A stretch of DNA of 64,000 nucleotides from positions 1 through 64,000 of the forward strand of contig CAZHAX010000007.1 of the NCBI GenBank assembly GCA_964530325.1, read 5' to 3'. Shown piece by piece: positions 9,352-17,324 of this stretch (its first letter is position 1; each line of letters starts with the position of its first letter). The DNA comes from CAZHAX01 sp964530325. GTDB lineage: Bacteria > Chloroflexota > Anaerolineae > B4-G1. A model generated the notes under the pieces. That model was given only the letters and a program-made list of their open reading frames with translations. It was not told the DNA's origin and made no database searches. Both the position numbers and the translations under genes were made by a program.

Positions 9352-9650
9352 CGCCCTAAGCGCCGGGGCCGGGGCTTCACGCTGGCGGAGCCGGGGCATG
9401 CGCAATGGTCGGCGCCGTTCAACCTGGGCGAGGTACCTGGTCTGCCGAGCTCCTGGGAGATACTGCCGACTACCGGGAGTGCTCTCCAGCCAATTGCGTC
9501 CGGCCCCACCTTCGGCCGATGGCGCTGCTGCATGACACAGAGGACGAGGCCGTGCCCCTCTGGTGTATGGCGGTTGACACGCTCGCTGGCAAACGCTCGC
9601 CCGGCGGAGGCGGAGCGTAGCCCAGGGTGCCTTGATGGAGAGGAGGCAAC
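9352..9650. other. Intergenic stretch without a recognisable gene
   Basis: About 300 bases between the protease and cupin genes. A short open frame exists at 9405-9620, but its predicted sequence is rich in Arg, Gly and Cys and resembles nothing I know. The cupin ribosome binding site (GGAGAGGAGG) sits at its right end. No strong hairpin or promoter seen. Confidence 0.5.
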
Positions 9651-10016
9651 ATGACACAGACGAAGGTCAACTTCGAGGAGAAGTTCGCCCTGTTCTCGGA
9701 GCAGTGGTCGCCCAGGATCATTGCCCAGCTGAACGATTACCACTTCAAGCTGGCCAGGATCGAGGGCGAGTTTATCTGGCACAAGCACGAGGAGACGGAC
9801 GAGGTGTTCGTCGTGATCGACGGAGAGATGGCCATCGACTTCCGCGATGGGACAGTCGCCCTCAAGGCGGGGGAGATGCTGGTCGTGCCCAAGGGCGTCG
9901 AGCACAAGCCGATCGCCGAGAAGGAGTGCAAGATGCTGCTCGTCGAGCCGGCCGGTACGGTGAATACGGGCGATGCGGGCGGCGAGCTGACCGCAGAGGA
10001 CGACGTCTGGATATAG
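9651..10016 (+). CDS. Single-domain cupin protein
   Basis: A 121-residue small beta-barrel protein. Cupin motif 1 is visible as WHKHEETDEVFVVIDGEM (His-x-His...Glu metal ligands, near residues 43-60), followed by the motif 2 region VVPKGVEHKPIA near residues 83-94, which supplies the third His. Small stand-alone cupins bind a metal and act as isomerases, dioxygenases or sugar epimerase-like proteins; the reaction cannot be named. The start at 9651 is supported by a strong ribosome binding site. It is followed 51 nt later by a HIT-family gene. Confidence 0.85.
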   Translation: MTQTKVNFEEKFALFSEQWSPRIIAQLNDYHFKLARIEGEFIWHKHEETDEVFVVIDGEMAIDFRDGTVALKAGEMLVVPKGVEHKPIAEKECKMLLVEPAGTVNTGDAGGELTAEDDVWI

Positions 10017-10067
10017 CGCCCGGCGAGGCTGCGAGCGAAGCCGAAGGGAAAGGATTGGAGCGTCAGA

Positions 10068-10490
10068 ATGACCGACTGCCTTTTCTGCCGCATACTTGCC
10101 GGGGAGCTGCCGGCGAGCGTCGTCTTTCGCGATGAGCTGGCCTGCGCGTTCCTGGATGTCCGGCCGGTGAACCCCGGCCACGTGCTCGTCGTCCCGACCG
10201 GGCACGCGGCGAGCCTGGCGGATCTGGACGAGCAATCCGGAGGTCACCTGTTCCGGGTGGGCCAACGCGTCGCGGGGGCCCTGAGGGAAAGCGGTCTTCG
10301 TTGTGAGGGAGTCAACTTCCACCTGGCCGACGGGGCGGCAGCGGGCCAGGAGGTCTTCCACGTCCACCTGCACGTCATTCCGCGGTACGCAGGGGATGGA
10401 TTCGGCCTGCGGTTCGGGCCCCACAATCGCACCGCGGTGGGGCGGGACGAGCTCGACACGGTCGCGACCCGGCTGCGCGAGCTACTCTGA
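10068..10490 (+). CDS. HIT-family nucleotide hydrolase/transferase
   Basis: A 140-residue protein with the histidine-triad motif HVHLHVIPRY near residue 101 and the N-terminal CLFCRI (Cys-x-x-Cys zinc-binding type) at residues 4-9. The family hydrolyses or transfers the nucleotidyl group of adenosine phosphoramidates, AMP-lysine or dinucleoside polyphosphates, in the cytoplasm. Length is normal. The catalytic His is the central one of the triad. Probably co-transcribed with the cupin gene upstream. Confidence 0.92.
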   Translation: MTDCLFCRILAGELPASVVFRDELACAFLDVRPVNPGHVLVVPTGHAASLADLDEQSGGHLFRVGQRVAGALRESGLRCEGVNFHLADGAAAGQEVFHVHLHVIPRYAGDGFGLRFGPHNRTAVGRDELDTVATRLRELL

Positions 10491-10699
10491 TTCGTCACAG
10501 CACAGCCTGGGACAGGCGACGGCCGCTGAATGCGCGCCATTCGAGACAGCGCCCCTCGCCGGTGGCCATGCTTCCGGCATTCATGCGGAGAGCTGGCCGT
10601 TGAGAGTGGGGTACAGAAGGGGGCGCCCGCCTGGCCGGCGCGTGAGAAAGGGACAGCCTGCCTGGAGCACGTTCAAGCAGACATTCTAGCATCCAGGAC

Positions 10700-10999
10700 C
10701 TGATCCTTTTCCGAGTCCGGGAAGCCACCGGCCTGGGCGAACCGGGCGACTACCAGTTCGACGAACTCTACATCGACGAGGAGGAGGAGCGGGCAGGCGG
10801 GTGTCGCTCTGTGTGCTATCGCTACGTCTTCGGTCAGGACGGCTCCTCGCAGTACGACAAGACGGTTGCCTTCTCCGGGCAGGCCGCCGTCGATGCGGCG
10901 GGGAAGATCGTCACCTTTGACCTGGAGCGGGAGCACGCAGGGGTCGCCGCCCACTACAGGCCGCCTGCAGAGCTCGTCAGAGGCAACAAGCGGGAGTGA
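10700..10999 (+). CDS. Small acidic hypothetical protein, start uncertain
   Basis: An open frame with protein-like composition runs to a stop at 10999. It includes YQFDELYIDEEEE, then CYRYVFGQDGSSQYDK and a tail ending PPAELVRGNKRE. The frame opens after a stop at 10643-10645 but contains no ATG, GTG or TTG before the GTG at 10811. A start at CTG 10700, another non-standard start, or a lost base upstream are all possible. No family recognised. The stop lies 4 nt before the start of the VanZ-like gene, which suggests coupling. Confidence 0.4.
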   Translation: MILFRVREATGLGEPGDYQFDELYIDEEEERAGGCRSVCYRYVFGQDGSSQYDKTVAFSGQAAVDAAGKIVTFDLEREHAGVAAHYRPPAELVRGNKRE

Positions 11000-11003
11000 A
11001 GCA

Positions 11004-11327
11004 ATGCGAGTGATCCTGGCAATCTACGTCCTGCTGGACATCATCATCTCCCTGGCGCCGGCGAGCGGCATCAGTGTGGGCCACTGGGACAAGGTGGGCC
11101 ACTTCCTCGTCTATGCGGGTCTGGCGTTCCTGTCGATGCTGTCGTTCGAGTCGAAACGCGCCCGGACCGCGGCGCTGGTTGGAGCGGTGGGCCTCGGAGG
11201 GCTGCTCGAATGGGCGCAGTCGTTCATTCCGGGAAGGCAGATGTCGCTGGCGGACGCCATCGTCAATGCGCTGGGCGTGATCAGCGGAGCCCTGCTCTTT
11301 CACCTCCGCCATGGCGGCAGACACTAA
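11004..11327 (+). CDS. VanZ-like small membrane protein
   Basis: A 107-residue protein with four likely membrane helices. Charged and polar positions seen in VanZ-like proteins are present: GHWDKVGHFLVYAGLAFL near residue 25 and LLEWAQSFIPGRQMSLADAI near residue 70. VanZ proteins give low-level teicoplanin resistance in enterococci, but most chromosomal relatives have no known role. I chose ATG 11004 because GGGAG lies 9 nt upstream and because an earlier start would overlap the preceding small gene. Confidence 0.8.
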   Translation: MRVILAIYVLLDIIISLAPASGISVGHWDKVGHFLVYAGLAFLSMLSFESKRARTAALVGAVGLGGLLEWAQSFIPGRQMSLADAIVNALGVISGALLFHLRHGGRH

Positions 11328-11417
11328 GCTATCCCACCTCCTTGGCCTCTCAGCAGCGCTGCAACCCTACCTGCGCGATGCCGTAGTTAGGTTTAGATAG
11401 CCGCGGAGGAGGGTTGG

Positions 11418-12800
11418 ATGAAGCTGCGCAGAAGTCCTCGTCGTAGGGGATGCTCGATTGGCTGCGGCTCGACGCTCGTCTTGCTGCTCGCCTGTGTTGT
11501 GGTCGTCTGGCTGAAGGAGAGGATAGATCCGGGGGCACAGGCGCTGATCGCCGAAGCCGGCGCCCTCTACTCGGAGGGCAGGTTCGACGAGGCGGAGGAG
11601 GCCTACCTTGGGGCCCTGGCCCTGGCGCCGGATAACGCCGCGATCCTGGAGCGTCTGGGAACGATCGCGCTCTGGAGGAACGACCTGCAGCAGGCAGAGG
11701 GCCGCCTGGAGGCAGCGCTCCAGAACACGCCCTGGTATAGGAGCTTCTGGCCGCTCGACGTGAATCTCAAGTATCGCCTGGGCGTGACGTACCTGCGCCA
11801 GGATCGATTCACAGAGTTGAATCAGCTGTATCGGGAGGCGCGAGGCCCCGTGGCGATTGGGCCCTTCCAGTTCCTCGACGCCTTCGCCGAGCAGATGGCG
11901 CTTTTCGAGGGCCAGACCCCCTACGAGATCGAGGGGCCTGATGAGACGCGCGTCGACTTCATCGTCACCGACCCTCTGCCCGTCGTCGAGCTTTCTATCA
12001 ACGGTGGGGAGCCCATCTGCTTCATCGTGGACACCGGCGGGATGGAGCTCGTACTGGACGACGATCTGGCCGAGGAGGTGGGAGCACAGATCGCCGGCTC
12101 GTTCACGGGCTCCTATGGCGGCCAGAAGGAGGCGGCCACCGGCCTGGGGAGAGTCGATTCGGTATCCATAGGCGACTTCATCGTCCGCAACGTGCCCGTC
12201 CATACTCTCGATACGGATCCCTGGTCCTCCGATCTCGGCGGCCTGGAGGTGCGAGGAGTTGTCAGCACGCGCTTCCTAATGCACTTCCTGGCGACAATCG
12301 ACTACCCGGGCGGTGCCCTGATCCTGCGGCGCACGACCGCGGAGAACCTGGAGGCCCTCGAGGCAGAGCTGGCCAGCGCCCAAACGAAGGTCATTCCTTT
12401 CTGGCTGATCGAGACGCATTACATCGTCGCCTGGGGCACGGTCAACGATATCGATCCGATGCTCTTCTTCGTGGACACCGGGCTGGCGGGTGGCGGCTTC
12501 ACGGCCTCCGAATCTGTTCTCGAGGAGGCCGGCATTCCGGTGGATTGGACACAGGCGGAGGAGGAGGCCGGCGGCGGGGGCGCCTTCTTGTCCGTCGATA
12601 TCGTCGTCGACCGCCTCACGCTGGGCTCCGGTGAGAACGAGGTTGTGGAGATACACGTGCCCGGTTCGGCCTCCGAGGCCCCGCCCTCGATTCTCGGCGA
12701 CACGCTGGGCTTCCGCATCGGCGGGCTGATCTCCCACGAGTTCTTCCGCGGCCACGCCCTCACGCTCGACTTCACTGGGATGCGACTGATACTCCAGTAG
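11418..12800 (+). CDS. Membrane-anchored protein with two retropepsin-like aspartyl protease domains
   Basis: A 460-residue protein. Residues about 13-32 form a signal anchor (TLVLLLACVVVVW). Residues about 40-130 look like TPR helices (AGALYSEGRFDEAEEAY, APDNAAILERLG). Two retroviral-type aspartyl protease domains follow, with catalytic motifs Asp205-Thr-Gly in FIVDTGGMELVL and Asp353-Thr-Gly in FFVDTGLAGGGF. Retropepsins are normally dimers with one Asp from each chain, so a tandem pair in one chain could form an internal pseudo-dimer as in pepsin. This fits the gag-pre-like bacterial family Asp_protease_2. The active site is probably outside the cell. Substrate unknown. Confidence 0.82.
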   Translation: MKLRRSPRRRGCSIGCGSTLVLLLACVVVVWLKERIDPGAQALIAEAGALYSEGRFDEAEEAYLGALALAPDNAAILERLGTIALWRNDLQQAEGRLEAALQNTPWYRSFWPLDVNLKYRLGVTYLRQDRFTELNQLYREARGPVAIGPFQFLDAFAEQMALFEGQTPYEIEGPDETRVDFIVTDPLPVVELSINGGEPICFIVDTGGMELVLDDDLAEEVGAQIAGSFTGSYGGQKEAATGLGRVDSVSIGDFIVRNVPVHTLDTDPWSSDLGGLEVRGVVSTRFLMHFLATIDYPGGALILRRTTAENLEALEAELASAQTKVIPFWLIETHYIVAWGTVNDIDPMLFFVDTGLAGGGFTASESVLEEAGIPVDWTQAEEEAGGGGAFLSVDIVVDRLTLGSGENEVVEIHVPGSASEAPPSILGDTLGFRIGGLISHEFFRGHALTLDFTGMRLILQ

Positions 12801-12840
12801 CTTCTCGCTGTGAACGTCCGTGTGAAGCCCTTCATTCCTC

Positions 12841-12868
12841 TTGCGGTGGGGGGCTTCTTGCATACAAT
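12841..12868 (+). promoter_or_regulatory. Likely promoter of the acyltransferase-3 gene
   Basis: TTGCGG (12841-12846), a 16-nt spacer and TACAAT (12863-12868). The acyltransferase ATG is at 12945, giving a leader of about 70 nt. The upstream gene ends at 12800. Confidence 0.45.
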
Positions 12869-12944
12869 GGACACTCGCGCCCGTCGTCTGCGGCTTGCCC
12901 GGCGTGGATCTGTGCTCGCCAAAGCGCGAAAAGCCTGCCCTGCA

Positions 12945-14090
12945 ATGAAGAATGCTCGCCTGCCTTACATCGACAACCTCCGAGTGCTGCTCACCGTCTT
13001 AGTCATTCTGCACCACCTGGCCATCACCTACGGCGGGCCGGGGGGATGGTACTATCACGAATACGACACTGCAGATCTTGATACAGCATCGACCATCGTC
13101 ATGGTCGAGCTGATCATTGTCAACCAGGCCTTCTTCATGGGTCTCTTCTTCTTCGTCTCCGGCTACTTCACGCCGGGATCGCACGACCGCAGGGGCGCAG
13201 GCGGCTTCCTGAAGGCCAGACTGCTGCGGCTGGGAGTTCCCCTGCTGCTCTATGTGACGGTGCTCGCTCCCCTGATCCGATACATGCTGATCACGATCGG
13301 CGAAGGGCGCAGTCTGTCCTTGACTGGACTGATCGAACTGTATGCCCTTGGTGAATACGGGTTCGATGTTGGACCGCTGTGGTTCACGGAGACCCTCCTG
13401 ATCTTCGCTATCATCTATGTGCTGTGGCGGATCGTGCATAGGCGTGCTGACGGGCAGGTGGAGGCGGCGGGAGGACTGCCCAGTCATCGGGCAATCGCGA
13501 TCTATGCCCTGACCGTGGGTCTGGTGACCTTCGTCGTCCGCATCTGGCTGCCCGTGGGATGGGTCTTTCAGCCGCTCAACCTGCAGTTCCCATTCTTTCC
13601 GCAGTATGCCGGCATGTTCACCGTCGGGGCCGTGGCGTCGCGAGCGGGCTGGCTTACGCATCTGTCTGAAGAGGTGGCGAAGCCCTGGCGAAGGTCCGTT
13701 GTGATTCTGGTGCTGGCGCTGCCGGTGCTGTTTGTTCTCAGCGGGGGACTGGGTGGCGATGTTTCACCAGCCCTGGGCGGTCTACACTGGCAGGCCTTCA
13801 CCTACGCCGTCTGGGAGCAATTCCTCTGTGTGGCGATGAGTATCAGCCTGCTGCGTCTCTTCCGTGAGAGGTGCGACCGTCAGGGAGGGCTGTCCAGAAG
13901 GATGTCTGAGGGTGCATACGCGGCTTTCGTCCTGCACGCCCCGGTGCTGGTTGCCCTCGCTTTGACGCTCAAGGAGCTGGCTCTTCCCCCTCTGCTCAAG
14001 TTCGTCCTTCTCGCCCCGGTTGCGGTTGTCCTCTGCTTCGCCGCAGGGAGCCTGGCGCGCAGACTGCCTGGGCTCAGGGCCGTGCTTTAG
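12945..14090 (+). CDS. Acyltransferase-3 family membrane protein
   Basis: A 381-residue protein with about ten membrane helices. It opens with the family signature YIDNLRVLLTVLVILHHLA (conserved R near residue 12 and His-His near residue 22). The family transfers acyl groups such as acetyl or succinyl to sugars, lipids or exported glycans at the cell surface. The frame remains open to 12810, but ATG 12945 precedes the conserved RLPYIDNLR segment closely and lies after the TACAAT promoter. The loops carry no extra catalytic domain. Substrate unknown. Confidence 0.85.
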   Translation: MKNARLPYIDNLRVLLTVLVILHHLAITYGGPGGWYYHEYDTADLDTASTIVMVELIIVNQAFFMGLFFFVSGYFTPGSHDRRGAGGFLKARLLRLGVPLLLYVTVLAPLIRYMLITIGEGRSLSLTGLIELYALGEYGFDVGPLWFTETLLIFAIIYVLWRIVHRRADGQVEAAGGLPSHRAIAIYALTVGLVTFVVRIWLPVGWVFQPLNLQFPFFPQYAGMFTVGAVASRAGWLTHLSEEVAKPWRRSVVILVLALPVLFVLSGGLGGDVSPALGGLHWQAFTYAVWEQFLCVAMSISLLRLFRERCDRQGGLSRRMSEGAYAAFVLHAPVLVALALTLKELALPPLLKFVLLAPVAVVLCFAAGSLARRLPGLRAVL

Positions 14091-14135
14091 GGCGGATAGG
14101 CGGAAGGCGATGCCCACAGACAGAGGGTTTGCCCA

Positions 14136-14960
14136 ATGAGCAAGGTCACGCTTGAAGAGCTCCGGCGCGTGGTGCGTGAGCTTGGCATCGCTCTCTCTCC
14201 CCTCTGCCTCCATTCCTCGTTCAAGTCGATCGGCGGTGTGGAGGGCGGGCCACGCACCCTCATCGACGCCTTCCTCCTTGAGGGATGCACGCTGTTGGTG
14301 CCTACCTTCACCGACCACTTCCAGATTCCGCCGCCAGTGGGAATGCGGCCTGCCCGGAACGGCTGGGACTACGGCTCAAGGCCGCGCGGCACTGTAGAGG
14401 GGCGGCCTGTCTACTCGGCCGATACGTTCGAGATCTCGGCGGAGGACATGGGAATCGTGCCGGCCACGATCGTCGGGCTGCCAGAAAGAGTGAGAGGGAA
14501 CCATCCCCTCAACAGCTTCACGGCCATAGGACCGCTTGCCGAGGATCTCGCCTTGGGGCAGAACGGGCTGGACGTCTATGCCCCCCTGAAGCGGCTGGCG
14601 GAGGGGGGCGGTTGGGTGGTGCTGATAGGGGTTGGACTCACGAGGATGACGTTGCTCCACCTGGCCGAGCAGCAGGCGGGGCGCAACCTCTTCCGCAGAT
14701 GGGCCAGGGGAGCGGACGGGCAGCCGGTGATGGTTGCCGTGGGCGGTTGCTCGGAGGGCTTCGGCAACTTCGAGCCTGTCCTGGCGCCGCTGGCCAGAGA
14801 GCGGAGGGTGGGCCGCAGCCTGTGGCGGGCCCTCCCGGTGCAGGAGCTGCTCGAGGCAGCGCGAAGGGCGATCCAGGAAGATCCCGCGATTACGCACTGC
14901 GGCGACGCCGCCTGCAACCGCTGCAACGACGCCGTGCTGGGAGGGCCGGTCATCGACTAG
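14136..14960 (+). CDS. AAC(3)-like aminoglycoside N-acetyltransferase family protein
   Basis: A 274-residue cytoplasmic protein matching the aminoglycoside 3-N-acetyltransferase (Antibiotic_NAT) family along its length. It has LHSSFKSIGGVEGG near residue 26, LLVPTFTDHF near residue 52, NHPLNSFTAIG near residue 124 and GGWVVLIGVGLTRMTLLH near residue 157 with a family-typical His. In this family acetyl-CoA donates to an amino group. Many environmental members have no proven resistance role, so resistance should not be assumed. The next upstream gene is an acyltransferase-3, 45 nt away on the same strand. Confidence 0.85.
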   Translation: MSKVTLEELRRVVRELGIALSPLCLHSSFKSIGGVEGGPRTLIDAFLLEGCTLLVPTFTDHFQIPPPVGMRPARNGWDYGSRPRGTVEGRPVYSADTFEISAEDMGIVPATIVGLPERVRGNHPLNSFTAIGPLAEDLALGQNGLDVYAPLKRLAEGGGWVVLIGVGLTRMTLLHLAEQQAGRNLFRRWARGADGQPVMVAVGGCSEGFGNFEPVLAPLARERRVGRSLWRALPVQELLEAARRAIQEDPAITHCGDAACNRCNDAVLGGPVID

Positions 14961-15073
14961 TGCTTCGCCGGAGAACGGGCCGCGCTGCAGCATCCAGGCT
15001 GCGGTCGAGCACGCCTCTCTCTTTTCTGCCTTCCCCCCGAGCCGATTGCTGCTACAATGGGCGGGCAACGGTG

Positions 15074-16165
15074 ATGTGTACAAGAATGCGTGATTCTGCG
15101 CCATGCGCCATCTTCCCGGCCCTGATCTTGGCGGGCATCTGTGCGCACGCCTCTTTGTCGGGCGAACGCCTGCGCACAGCCTCCGCTGGGGCCGTTCCCA
15201 CGGACAGCCCGGTGCGGAGTTCGGATACCATGTCGGAAGTCGTCCATTTGCCCGTCGTGATGCGGTTGTGGACCTGCGGCAGCCCCGAGATTGAGGGCTG
15301 CGACGTCTTTCCCGCCGATCACATCTGGAACGTGCCCGTCGATACGCTGCCGGTCCACGCCAACTCGGCGGCCTACATCGATACGATCGGGTACGATACC
15401 GGCCTGCATCCCGATTTCGGCTCCGGGACCTGGCAGGGGGCGCCTATCGGCATACCCTTCACCACCGTGCCGGGCACACAGGCGCCGATGGCCATCTCCT
15501 TTGGCTGCGACGACGAGAGCGACACCGGTCCCTATCCGATTCCGCCGGACGCTCCCATCGAGGGTGGACCGGACAGCACTGGCGACCGGCACGTGCTCGT
15601 GCTCGATCGGGACAACTGTGTGCTCTACGAGATGTTCGACGCCTGGCCGCAGGAGGGCGGATCCTGGTGGTACGCCGGATCGGGAGCGGTGTTCGACCTC
15701 AATTCATATGAGCTGCGCCCTGAGACGTGGACCTCGGGCGATGCGGCAGGGCTGCCCATCCTGCCCGGCCTCGTCCGCTACGACGAGGTGGCTTCCGGCC
15801 AGATCCGCCACGCCATACGCTTCACGGCCGAGCATACGCGCCGTGATTACGTCTGGCCGGCCAGGCACTACGCGTCCAGCCTGACTGGCTCGCAGTACCC
15901 GCCTATGGGCCAGCGCTTCCGGCTCAAGGAGGGCTTCGATGTCTCGGGCTTCTCGCCTGAGGTGCAGGTGATCCTGCAGGCGATGAAGACATACGGTATC
16001 ATCCTGGCGGACAACGGCAGCAGCTGGTTCATCAGCGGCGCGCCGGACGAGCGGTGGGACAACGATATGCTGCGCGAGCTGAAGCAGGTACACGGCTCCG
16101 ATTTCGAGGCCGTCGACGTTTCGTCACTGATGATCGACCCGGATTCGGGTCAGTCAGCTCAGTGA
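15074..16165 (+). CDS. Secreted protein of unknown family
   Basis: A 363-residue protein with an N-terminal signal peptide (hydrophobic FPALILAGICAHA, residues 14-26). The mature part has HLPVVMR near residue 60, HIWNVPVDTLPVHA near residue 86, several Cys, an internal GDRHVLVLDRDNCVLYEMF, and a C-terminal block with YGIILADNGSSWFISG and DFEAVDVSSLMI. I have seen this combination in hypothetical secreted proteins of Actinobacteria and Chloroflexota, but no function is known to me. Start ATG 15074 is 15 nt after a TACAAT at 15053-15058, so the leader would be very short; ATG 15086 is an alternative. Confidence 0.75.
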   Translation: MCTRMRDSAPCAIFPALILAGICAHASLSGERLRTASAGAVPTDSPVRSSDTMSEVVHLPVVMRLWTCGSPEIEGCDVFPADHIWNVPVDTLPVHANSAAYIDTIGYDTGLHPDFGSGTWQGAPIGIPFTTVPGTQAPMAISFGCDDESDTGPYPIPPDAPIEGGPDSTGDRHVLVLDRDNCVLYEMFDAWPQEGGSWWYAGSGAVFDLNSYELRPETWTSGDAAGLPILPGLVRYDEVASGQIRHAIRFTAEHTRRDYVWPARHYASSLTGSQYPPMGQRFRLKEGFDVSGFSPEVQVILQAMKTYGIILADNGSSWFISGAPDERWDNDMLRELKQVHGSDFEAVDVSSLMIDPDSGQSAQ

Positions 16166-16262
16166 GCCGCTGGCCGTTGCACGCGGGGCAGCTTGTCGGG
16201 CTCTATTCCGCTTGGGTGATGACTGCCCTGGCGTGAGGTGGTGCCCGGAAGGGGGCCGGAGA

Positions 16263-17246
16263 ATGGCTGTACTGGAAGGCCTGAAGTGGAAGCCGATGTG
16301 GGTGTCGCAACTGGGCTGTATCAAAGGGTGCCTGGACTACCTAGGTGTGGACGTTCCCGCTTCCTGGCTCTTCGGCCTCTCCGGGCACGCCTTCGTGATC
16401 AACATCCACGAGGAACTCTGCCCCAGCGGGCCGACTGCGTGGCGGACAGAGCGAATGGTCCGGCTCTGTGAGCACGTCGGATGCGTGATCCGCCGCATCA
16501 CTGGCAACCGGAGTGAGGCGAGCTTCGGTCAGATACAGCACGTCGCCTGGAATGACGTGCGCCGAGCTGTGGACCAGTACGAGCCGTGCTATGCCTGGGA
16601 GCTGGACATCCCGGAGTACTACGTCATTCACGGATACGACGATGTGGGCTACCTGTTCAATGGCCCACGGTGTGAAGACGGCGCCGGCCCGCTGCCCTGG
16701 CGCGGCCTTGGCGGCTCCGGCATCGGCTGGCTGGAGGTCGCTATCGTCAACCCAGTCCAGCCGGCCTCCGACAGGTACGCAGTGGGGCAGGCGCTCGAGT
16801 TTGCCCTCGATCACGCCGCCAACAGCGAGAAGTGGACTTTCGACAAGTACAAGACGGGCTTGGCCGGGTTTGATCTGTGGATCAAGGCTCTCGAGAGCAA
16901 CGTCGCCAGTGGCCCCGGGGCAGGGTACAACGCCGCCGTTTGGGGCGAGTGCAGAGGCCACGCGGCCCGGTTCCTCGATCTCGCAAAGGAGAAGGTGGAA
17001 GCGAGCCTCTCTCCGCTATTCGACGAGGCGACGGCTCACTACCAGCTCGTGTGCGAGCAGCTGGCCCGGGTGTGTGAGCTCTTTCCCTTCGCCGGGCAAT
17101 CAGAAGAGCAGATGGAGGCGAACGTGCGGGACGAGCAGCGCTGTGGCGCGGCGGCCGAGGCGCTGCGGGCTGCCCGGACGGCGGAGGAGAGAGCGTTGAC
17201 GGCGTTGAGAGAGATCGTCGAAGGTATGCGCGATACGCCGGCCTAG
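16263..17246 (+). CDS. Papain-fold-like protein (BtrH_N/C39-like), function unknown
   Basis: A 327-residue cytoplasmic protein. The first half has GCIKGCLDYLGVDVPASWLF (residues about 17-36), LSGHAFVINIHEELCPSGP and YYVIHGYDDVGYLFN. These resemble the Cys...His arrangement of the BtrH N-terminal / C39-like papain fold. BtrH loads and transfers acyl groups in butirosin synthesis, while other members are uncharacterised. The second half is helical with Glu/Ala-rich segments near the C-terminus. The AAC(3)-like gene lies one gene upstream, which is suggestive because butirosin is an aminoglycoside, but no other aminoglycoside synthesis genes are visible. ATG 16263 follows GGGGGCCGGAG. Confidence 0.55.
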   Translation: MAVLEGLKWKPMWVSQLGCIKGCLDYLGVDVPASWLFGLSGHAFVINIHEELCPSGPTAWRTERMVRLCEHVGCVIRRITGNRSEASFGQIQHVAWNDVRRAVDQYEPCYAWELDIPEYYVIHGYDDVGYLFNGPRCEDGAGPLPWRGLGGSGIGWLEVAIVNPVQPASDRYAVGQALEFALDHAANSEKWTFDKYKTGLAGFDLWIKALESNVASGPGAGYNAAVWGECRGHAARFLDLAKEKVEASLSPLFDEATAHYQLVCEQLARVCELFPFAGQSEEQMEANVRDEQRCGAAAEALRAARTAEERALTALREIVEGMRDTPA

Positions 17247-17324
17247 CCTTTGCCGCTGCAGCACCCCGCGCGCGGCGATTCGCAAGCGGCGGTCTTGAAC
17301 CATGTCAATCAACACGGAGGTGCC

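Noticed and set aside
12810..12944. N-terminal extension of the acyltransferase-3 protein
   Set aside because: The open frame extends upstream to 12810, but it covers the predicted promoter and encodes an Arg-rich stretch unlike the family.
14136..14960. Acquired antibiotic-resistance gene on a mobile element
   Set aside because: No transposase, integrase or inverted repeats nearby and base composition equals its neighbours; the family has many non-resistance members.
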